The notes under the pieces are model-generated. The model did not search any database. It saw only the letters and a program-made list of their open reading frames with translations, and was not told the DNA's origin. This document shows positions 58,435 to 64,000 of a stretch of DNA of 64,000 nt, piece by piece. The position numbers and the translations under genes were made by a program. Source of the stretch: an uncultured Oxalobacteraceae bacterium (GTDB lineage Bacteria > Pseudomonadota > Gammaproteobacteria > Burkholderiales > Burkholderiaceae_D); contig CAIOYD010000050.1 in assembly GCA_903862415.1 (NCBI GenBank), positions 160,130 to 224,129 on the forward strand, read 5' to 3'. Numbering within the stretch: the first letter of the stretch is position 1; the number at the start of each line of letters is the position of its first letter.

Positions 58435-59118
58435 TCAGCGTCCTTGACGTTGCAAAATATTGGAAAATTCTTCAACAAAGCTTTCAAACCGGATCGCCAG
58501 CCGGTCTATGTCGTGCGTGCACGAGTTATAGGCTACCAGTGCAGGTATGGCGGCAAACAAACCAATCGCCGTCGCTACCAATGCTTCGGCAATACCCGGA
58601 GCGACCGCGGCCAGGGTAGCCTGCTGAACATTGGCAAGCCCACGGAAGGCATTCATGATGCCCCAGACAGTGCCAAACAAACCGACATAGGGAGAAACCG
58701 AACCGACCGAGGCCAGAAAGGACAGGTGCGAATCGAGTGCATCCATTTCGCGCTGATAGGCCGCACGCATGGCGCGACGTGCGCCATCGAGCATGGCAGC
58801 ACTGTCGGAATTTTGTGCGCTGGCGCGGTTTTTATGGAATTCACTCATGCCGGCGCCAAAAATGCGTTCCAGCGCACCGCTTTTTTCGCGCCGCAAATCG
58901 AGTGATTTGTATAAATCATTGAGATTGCCACCGGACCAGAATTCACGTTCAAATTCTTCCGTCTGGGTTCTGGCTTTTTTGATGGCAAAGCGTTTGCGGA
59001 AAATGTAATTCCAGCTCATGAGCGACACGCACAACAACATCGCCATCACGATCTGCACAATGATAGAAGCGTTAGTAATTAAGGTAATAAACGAAAGATC
59101 TTGAGTAACGGTCATCAT
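58435..59118 (-). CDS. tolQ: TolQ, ExbB family
   Basis: 227 residues with three membrane segments: about 15-35, 130-155 (VGSVSPYVGLFGTVWGIMNAF) and 165-190 (GIAEALVATAIGLFAAIPALVAYN). The two latter motifs are the ExbB/TolQ proton-channel signatures. It begins two bases before the ybgC stop region. Confidence 0.95.
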   Translation of the reverse strand: MMTVTQDLSFITLITNASIIVQIVMAMLLCVSLMSWNYIFRKRFAIKKARTQTEEFEREFWSGGNLNDLYKSLDLRREKSGALERIFGAGMSEFHKNRASAQNSDSAAMLDGARRAMRAAYQREMDALDSHLSFLASVGSVSPYVGLFGTVWGIMNAFRGLANVQQATLAAVAPGIAEALVATAIGLFAAIPALVAYNSCTHDIDRLAIRFESFVEEFSNILQRQGR

Positions 59119-59119
59119 T

Positions 59120-59569
59120 TTATAATAGCTTTAATGGTGGTGAATAATGAAGCTGCACGGCCTGCAAAACCAGCTGTGGAATTGCGCAGGGTCGGATCAG
59201 TTGGGTATCGACACAACCGACTTTGATACGCCCGGAAACCAGCATCTGTTTGCCGCGCCAACCCTGCTGATCAAAAATAATGGAAGCCCGTCCGAGCTTG
59301 TGCACCGACACGGTAATGAGCAATTCATCGTCGAGTCTGGCTGGCAGGTGATAATCCATGGAAGTGGATTTGACCACAAACATGGCCTGCTGTTGTTCTG
59401 CCATAAGTTGCTGATTAATACCGGCATGGCGCAACCATTCGGTACGGGCGCGCTCAAAAAATTTGAGATAATTGGCGTAATACACAATACCGCCAGCGTC
59501 AGTATCTTCGTAATAAATACGCAGCGGCCAGAGGAAGTTGGAATCTTGAATCACTTGATTTTTTTCCAT
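59120..59569 (-). CDS. ybgC: Tol-Pal-associated acyl-CoA thioesterase YbgC
   Basis: Hotdog-fold thioesterase. 149 residues from the ATG at 59569; the frame opens earlier at 59659 but the extension overlaps the SDR end and is unlike the family. Motif YYEDTDAGGIVYYANYLKFFERARTEWLR carries the catalytic Asp. Nearly always first in the tol-pal operon. Confidence 0.93.
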   Translation of the reverse strand: MEKNQVIQDSNFLWPLRIYYEDTDAGGIVYYANYLKFFERARTEWLRHAGINQQLMAEQQQAMFVVKSTSMDYHLPARLDDELLITVSVHKLGRASIIFDQQGWRGKQMLVSGRIKVGCVDTQLIRPCAIPQLVLQAVQLHYSPPLKLL

Positions 59570-59619
59570 ATTAACAACATTCTGTATTTTAGCGTATTTC
59601 CGTGCTTCAAAATAGCGGA

Positions 59620-60372
59620 TTAACTCCGGTGTATCGCCAATCCGGCAAAACTCTGACATACCGGCATCATTTCTATGCTGTTGATATTGATGTGTTTCGG
59701 CAAAGTGGCGATCCAGTAAGCGGTGGCGGCAATATCTTCTGCCGTCAGCGGTTCGGTACCCTGATACACCTTGGCCGCCAGAGTTTCATCACCACGGTAA
59801 CGGACCTGAGAAAATTCAGTGCCACCACACAATCCGGGTGCAATATTGGTTGCACGCACACCGGTTCCAGCCAGATCGGCACGTAAATTGAGCGTGAAAT
59901 GCTCCACAAAAGCCTTACTGGCACCATAAACATTGCCACCAGGATACACATACGCACCAGCCACCGAGCCCATATTAATCACCAAGCCACTGCGACGTTC
60001 CACCATGCCGGGCAACACCGCCCGCGTCATATGCACCAGCCCGCGGTTATTGGTGGCGATCATGGTATCCCAGTCATCCAGTGAGGCCTGCTGCGCCGGC
60101 AATACACCCAACGCCAGTCCGGCATTATTGATCAGCACATCAATGGTTTGCCATTCTGGCGGCAAGGCGGCCAGAAAGGTCGGTATGGTTTCCACCTGAG
60201 TCACATCCAGCGTCAGCGGCAATAGTGCCCCACCCAACTCAGCGGCCAACGCTGCGAGTTTGTCAGCCCGGCGAGCGAGCGCAATCACGCGGTGACCACC
60301 GAGCACAAAAGCACGTGCCATAGCTTCACCAAAACCCGAACTTGCACCGGTAATTAAGACTATCATGTTCAT
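59620..60372 (-). CDS. Short-chain dehydrogenase, YdfG-like
   Basis: 250 residues of classical SDR: TGASSGFGEA cofactor loop (about 8-17), NNAG motif, catalytic Ser in NMGSVAGAY and YGASK with Tyr/Lys (about 149-153). The best match in memory is YdfG, an NADP-dependent 3-hydroxy acid dehydrogenase (serine, 3-hydroxypropionate). It precedes ybgC with about 50 bases between and may be cotranscribed with tol-pal. Confidence 0.88.
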   Translation of the reverse strand: MNMIVLITGASSGFGEAMARAFVLGGHRVIALARRADKLAALAAELGGALLPLTLDVTQVETIPTFLAALPPEWQTIDVLINNAGLALGVLPAQQASLDDWDTMIATNNRGLVHMTRAVLPGMVERRSGLVINMGSVAGAYVYPGGNVYGASKAFVEHFTLNLRADLAGTGVRATNIAPGLCGGTEFSQVRYRGDETLAAKVYQGTEPLTAEDIAATAYWIATLPKHININSIEMMPVCQSFAGLAIHRS

Positions 60373-60544
60373 TTTCCTGTTATTTATGGCTGTTTAAACC
60401 CAATTATTGCCAATTACATCATAAGCGTGTCTGCGCTGCCGGCAGTCTGATTCGCTAGTATACAATTTTCCGGCCCTTCAGGTATTCGCGTCTGCAGTAA
60501 ACTTGCTCAAACAGGGTGCATCGCGTAAAATTTGGCAACCATTT

Positions 60545-60668
60545 CGTCTCACGCGACTGGCGAAATCATTCCGTCCTCAAAAGCCGGATGAAAGATGGAG
60601 TTCCATCGGGGAGCGTGAGAATTAGTCGGGACATAGACTGTCTCTAGCCGTACGCCTGGGTAAGCCAT
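60545..60668 (+). promoter_or_regulatory. ZTP (pfl-type) riboswitch upstream of glyA
   Basis: Conserved blocks of the pfl/ZTP class are present in order: GACTGGCG (60555-60562), a hairpin GATGG-CCATC (60594-60607), GGGGAGCGTGA (60608-60618) and GCCGTACGCCTGGG (60647-60660). TCTCACGC (60547-60554) pairs perfectly with GCGTGAGA (60613-60620), and GGCG (60559-60562) pairs with CGCC (60653-60656) as a pseudoknot. The class senses ZTP/ZMP, an indicator of low 10-formyl-THF, and often precedes glyA, folD or purH. The expression platform was not resolved. Confidence 0.85.
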
Positions 60669-60757
60669 ATGGTAAAAATGTTGATGGCTGCCTGTCTTCC
60701 CTTAAATCGAAGCAGCATTAACGATATCGGACCACTCCTTCATCGTCAGGATAAATA

Positions 60758-62005
60758 ATGTTTACCAAAAATCACACTTTAGACCAAATCGATCCGGAAA
60801 TTTTTGCCGTGATTGCGCGTGAAAATCAACGTCAGCAAGAACACATTGAATTAATCGCTTCAGAAAACTATACCTCACCCGCCGTCATGCAGGCGCAGGG
60901 TTCACAACTGACCAACAAATATGCCGAAGGTTATCCTGGCAAACGTTACTACGGTGGTTGTGAGCATGTCGATGTAGTGGAACAACTCGCCATCGATCGA
61001 CTGAAGCAGTTGTTTGGTGCCGAAGCCGCCAACGTACAACCGAATTCCGGCTCACAGGCCAATCAGGGCGTGTTCTTCGCGGTCTTAAAACCAGGCGACA
61101 CCATCATGGGCATGTCGCTCGCCGAAGGCGGTCACCTGACGCACGGCATGCCGCTCAATATGTCTGGCAAATGGTTTAATGTTGTCTCTTACGGTTTGAA
61201 TGATAAAGAAGAAATCGATTACGACGCCATGGAAAAACTCGCGCGCGAGAGCAAACCAAAACTCATTATTGCCGGTGCATCCGCCTATTCACTGCGCATT
61301 GATTTTGAACGTTTCGCCAAGATCGCCAAAGAAGTCGGTGCTTATTTCATGGTCGACATGGCCCATTATGCCGGTCTGATCGCCGCTGGCGTCTACCCTA
61401 ACCCGGTTCCGTTTGCTGATTTCGTCACCTCAACCACCCATAAATCGCTGCGTGGCCCACGTGGTGGAATTATCCTGATGAAAGCCGAACACGAAAAAAT
61501 CATCAATTCCGCCATTTTCCCTGGCTTGCAGGGTGGCCCGCTGATGCACGTAATTGCCGGCAAAGCCGTTGCCTTCAAGGAAGCACTGTCACCGGAATTC
61601 AAGGCGTATCAGCAACAGGTGGTTAAAAACGCCGATGCACTGGCCAAAGCCCTGATCGCCCGCGGTCTGCGCATTATTTCCGGTCGCACCGAATCGCATG
61701 TCATGCTCGTCGATTTACGCTCCAAACACATCACCGGCAAAGCAGCTGAAGACCTGCTGGGATCGGCGCACATCACCTGCAATAAAAACTCGATTCCGAA
61801 TGACCCGGAAAAACCGTTCGTAACCTCCGGTATTCGTCTGGGCAGCCCGGCCATGACGACGCGTGGATTTAATGAAGCTGACGCTACCAAGGTTGGCAAT
61901 CTGATCGCCGACGTGCTGGACAATCCCAATGATGCCGCAACGATAGAGCGCGTTAAAGCCGAAGTAAAAACACTCACGGATGCACATCCAGTCTACGCTG
62001 CGTAA
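60758..62005 (+). CDS. glyA: Serine hydroxymethyltransferase
   Basis: PLP enzyme that interconverts serine and glycine, loading THF with one carbon. 415 residues. The PLP lysine is in [12 protein letters not shown] (about 226-237); substrate motifs [19 protein letters not shown] and [10 protein letters not shown] are complete. AGGA lies before the ATG and a ZTP riboswitch precedes it. nrdR follows; the arrangement glyA-nrdR is common in Burkholderiales. Confidence 0.97.
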   Translation: MFTKNHTLDQIDPEIFAVIARENQRQQEHIELIASENYTSPAVMQAQGSQLTNKYAEGYPGKRYYGGCEHVDVVEQLAIDRLKQLFGAEAANVQPNSGSQANQGVFFAVLKPGDTIMGMSLAEGGHLTHGMPLNMSGKWFNVVSYGLNDKEEIDYDAMEKLARESKPKLIIAGASAYSLRIDFERFAKIAKEVGAYFMVDMAHYAGLIAAGVYPNPVPFADFVTSTTHKSLRGPRGGIILMKAEHEKIINSAIFPGLQGGPLMHVIAGKAVAFKEALSPEFKAYQQQVVKNADALAKALIARGLRIISGRTESHVMLVDLRSKHITGKAAEDLLGSAHITCNKNSIPNDPEKPFVTSGIRLGSPAMTTRGFNEADATKVGNLIADVLDNPNDAATIERVKAEVKTLTDAHPVYAA

Positions 62006-62031
62006 GCTTAGCTGCCAGACTCTGTGAGATA

Positions 62032-62058
62032 ACGTGTTGCACTCATTGTGCAACACGT
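62032..62058 (+). repeat. Inverted repeat between glyA and nrdR
   Basis: ACGTGTTGCAC (62032-62042) is answered by GTGCAACACGT (62048-62058) across a five-base loop. No T-run follows, so it may be a weak terminator or partial attenuator in the glyA-nrdR transcript. Confidence 0.5.
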
Positions 62059-62076
62059 CCTTAATCGGGCAAGACT

Positions 62077-62562
62077 ATGAAATGTCCTTTTTGTCATAAC
62101 GACGATACCCACGTATTAGATACCCGCATCTCTGAAGAAGGTGATGCGATCCGTCGGCGTCGGCGTTGCAGTAATTGTGACAAACGCTTTACCACCTTTG
62201 AACGGATTGAACTGGCGATGCCCTACATCGTCAAAAAAAATGGCAGTCGCTGCGATTACGAACCATCCAAACTGCGGGCCAGTCTGATGCTGGCCTTGCG
62301 TAAACGCCCAGTGTCTGCGGCCGCCATCGACAGTGCCATTGAACGTATTGAAGAACGCCTGCTGGCCAGTGGTGAGCGGGAAATTTTATCCGTCCAGGTG
62401 GGTGAGTTAGTCATGCACGAGCTCAAACGTCTCGATAAAATTGCCTACATCCGCTTTGCGTCGGTCTACAAAAGTTTTGAAGATGTGACTGAATTCCGCG
62501 ACATGATCGATGAATTCAGCCCCACAGCCCACGCCAGAAAAAAATCCTCTAAACTGTCCTGA
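62077..62562 (+). CDS. nrdR: Transcriptional regulator NrdR
   Basis: Zinc-ribbon and ATP-cone repressor of ribonucleotide reductase genes. 161 residues: four zinc Cys at 3, 6, 31 and 34 (MKCPFC, RCSNC), then the RFTTFER junction and an ATP-cone (about 50-140, [19 protein letters not shown]). Follows glyA by about 70 bases. Its 3' end overlaps the convergent pyrD by 14 bases. Confidence 0.96.
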   Translation: MKCPFCHNDDTHVLDTRISEEGDAIRRRRRCSNCDKRFTTFERIELAMPYIVKKNGSRCDYEPSKLRASLMLALRKRPVSAAAIDSAIERIEERLLASGEREILSVQVGELVMHELKRLDKIAYIRFASVYKSFEDVTEFRDMIDEFSPTAHARKKSSKLS

Positions 62563-63595
62563 TCCTGAGTGCTTCGGCGCATTCACGAATTAATGCCGGG
62601 CCCTGATAGATCAGGCCTGAATACAACTGCACCAGTTGTGCACCTGCGTCGATTTTGGTTTTGGCATCCTGACCCGATAAAATACCCCCGACACCAATAA
62701 TCGGAAGCGCATCCCCCAATTCAGCCTTCAAGCCACGAATCACGGCATTCGACAATTCAAACACCGGAACCCCGGATAATCCACCCGCTTCGGCTGCATG
62801 ATCGAGTCCCGCCACGGCATCACGACTTAAGGTCGTATTGGTGGCAATGACCGCATCGATGTGATGTTGCATTAATTTATCGGCGATCATTTTGATTTGC
62901 TCAACATCCATATCCGGGGCAATTTTCAAGGCCAGCGGCACGTAACGTTTATGCTGATCTGCCAACCGTTGCTGAGCAATTTTCAACTTGGATAACAATT
63001 CATCGAGCTCGTCTGCCCCTTGCAACTGGCGCAGATTTTTAGTGTTGGGCGATGAAATATTAACCGTCACATAACTGGCATAGGGATAAACTTTTTCCAG
63101 ACAGTGCAGATAATCCTCCGCCGCGCGCTCTATCGGCGTATCGGCATTTTTACCGATATTTAATCCCAGCACACCGGCCCTGTTCTGATAAAACTGCGAG
63201 CTTTGCACATTGGCGACAAATGCATCCACGCCGCCGTTATTAAAGCCCATACGGTTAATAATGGCATGTGCCTGCGGCAGACGAAACATGCGCGGTTTGG
63301 GGTTGCCGCTCTGTGCCCGGGGCGTGACTGTACCAACTTCAATCGAACCAAACCCCAGCGCCGCGAGGGCGTCAATATACGCACCGTCTTTATCGAGCCC
63401 GGCCGCTAATCCGACCGGATTGGGAAAGGTAATCCCCATCACCTGACGCGGATCGGCAGCAGGACGGCAAATCAACTTACCCAGTCCCATGGAGACGGCG
63501 CGTTTTAATAACGGCAACGTCAGGTGATGAGCATTTTCAGGGTCAAGAGAGAAAATGAATGGGCGGGCACAGGCATATAAAAGTTTGGTCGACAT
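62549..63595 (-). CDS. pyrD: Dihydroorotate dehydrogenase, class 2 (quinone)
   Basis: Pyrimidine synthesis, oxidising dihydroorotate with membrane quinone. 348 residues with the N-terminal membrane-associating helices ([12 protein letters not shown]), FMN motifs [17 protein letters not shown], and the catalytic Ser of class 2 in [19 protein letters not shown] closes the FMN site. In many Burkholderiales bpt lies directly upstream, as does its remnant here. Confidence 0.95.
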   Translation of the reverse strand: MSTKLLYACARPFIFSLDPENAHHLTLPLLKRAVSMGLGKLICRPAADPRQVMGITFPNPVGLAAGLDKDGAYIDALAALGFGSIEVGTVTPRAQSGNPKPRMFRLPQAHAIINRMGFNNGGVDAFVANVQSSQFYQNRAGVLGLNIGKNADTPIERAAEDYLHCLEKVYPYASYVTVNISSPNTKNLRQLQGADELDELLSKLKIAQQRLADQHKRYVPLALKIAPDMDVEQIKMIADKLMQHHIDAVIATNTTLSRDAVAGLDHAAEAGGLSGVPVFELSNAVIRGLKAELGDALPIIGVGGILSGQDAKTKIDAGAQLVQLYSGLIYQGPALIRECAEALRIRTV

Positions 63596-63700
63596 GAAGA
63601 AGGATGCGGAAAAATCCGGAAAAGTTAAACGACAATTGAGATTACTGACTGAACATGACAGGACGATGTAAAACCAGGCCAGCGCAAAATAAAACCGTTG

Positions 63701-63865
63701 TTAACACCAGATAGAGTTCATCAAGGTTTCAAATGGCTGAAAATGCGATTTATACGCCATTTTACGGCTTTCCTTGATCCAGTAACCAAGATAAAGATAC
63801 GGTAACTGTAATTTTCTGGCCTGCTCAATCTGCCACAGTACATTATAAGTACCATACGACCCCAT
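63701..63865 (-). pseudogene. bpt: Truncated aspartate/glutamate leucyltransferase (Bpt) C-terminus
   Basis: The last 54 residues of an arginyl/leucyl-tRNA-protein transferase: [38 protein letters not shown]. In full-length Bpt of about 250 residues this is the C-terminal end. Upstream, the frame meets a TGA just before an accidental ATG, and the sequence no longer resembles Bpt, so roughly the first 190 residues are missing. The break point is at about 63866, where an IS-like end begins. Confidence 0.85.
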
Positions 63866-63866
63866 C

Positions 63867-64000
63867 TGTCAGACTACTTGTCGTGTAACTTTTTAATTTG
63901 AACCGATCTCATTGAAGTCTGTTTGTTTGTGTTTTTCGCATTATCTATCCAGCTTTTTCCGGCGTAGGCAGTCGGGGTTTTATGGGTGGAGCGCAGCGGA
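63867..64000. mobile_element. Probable insertion-sequence end (window-truncated)
   Basis: Right at the Bpt breakpoint a TGTCAGACTACTTGTCGTGT terminus begins and unrelated sequence continues to the end of the window. An end starting TGT is seen in IS21-like elements, but no transposase is visible here, so the family is a guess. Confidence 0.4.

Noticed and set aside
59470..59490. CGTAATACAC inside ybgC as a further copy of the dispersed palindrome
   Set aside because: It has no inverted partner and encodes conserved residues of ybgC, so it is a chance match.
1..64000. CRISPR array, integrase, prophage or toxin-antitoxin genes
   Set aside because: No regularly spaced repeat array and no recognisable recombinase, phage or toxin-antitoxin gene was found; the only mobile-element hint is the terminus at 63867.

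Overview
The window reads as a contiguous piece of a betaproteobacterial chromosome, most likely Burkholderiales and possibly Oxalobacteraceae-like. The reasons are gene order and families: rnpB beside mraZ-rsmH-ftsL-ftsI, pepN next to fbp, glyA-nrdR facing away from ybgC-tolQR, pyrD next to a bpt remnant, a DUF1631 protein, and many class-typical envelope genes. The assignment is inference from synteny and protein families, not from a marker-gene search.

Layout. 1-3400 (minus): start of the division and cell-wall cluster, with a recognisable mraZ promoter and MraZ operator. 3746-4107: RNase P RNA. 4182-8935: a thiamine-diphosphate enzyme, an unknown GTG-start gene, an arylamine N-acetyltransferase and a secreted polysaccharide deacetylase. 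8981-15457: a giant AsmA/DUF748 envelope protein, a POT peptide transporter, UppP and a small membrane protein. 15483-18610 (minus): OPT transporter, DUF1653 protein and peptide deformylase. 18877-21296: a bufferin-type RiPP operon (Cys-rich precursor, DUF692 MNIO enzyme, DUF2063 partner, DoxX protein). 21380-28000: pentapeptide-repeat protein, S4 RNA-binding protein, His/Lys-rich exported peptide, FKBP lipoprotein, quinone oxidoreductase, DUF1631 and DUF4136 proteins. 28133-36229: pepN, fbp, a CbiX/SirB chelatase, lptG-lptF and the divergent pepA. 36556-41289: chemoreceptor, TonB-C-terminal protein, an orphan type III secretion chaperone followed by a broken effector-like ORF, exonuclease III and a TonB-like protein. 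41319-48176: WbpM/CapD-type dehydratase, pstS, apt, a repeat-bearing small protein, ppx and a methyltransferase. 48290-48514: two identical tRNA-Lys genes. 48642-60372 (minus): the Tol-Pal cluster with tamA and tamB inserted between tolR and tolA. 60545-63595: a ZTP riboswitch, glyA, nrdR and pyrD. 63701-64000: a bpt C-terminal stub cut off by what looks like one end of an insertion sequence.

Envelope biology dominates: division (ftsI, ftsL), lipid carrier recycling (uppP), LPS export (lptFG), Tol-Pal, TamAB, DUF748 and nucleotide-sugar modification. The most unusual items are the tamAB insertion inside tol-pal, the bufferin operon, the orphan type III chaperone with a decayed partner, a dispersed palindrome found only at convergent gene junctions, and the truncated bpt. 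The ZTP riboswitch ties glyA expression to one-carbon/purine status.
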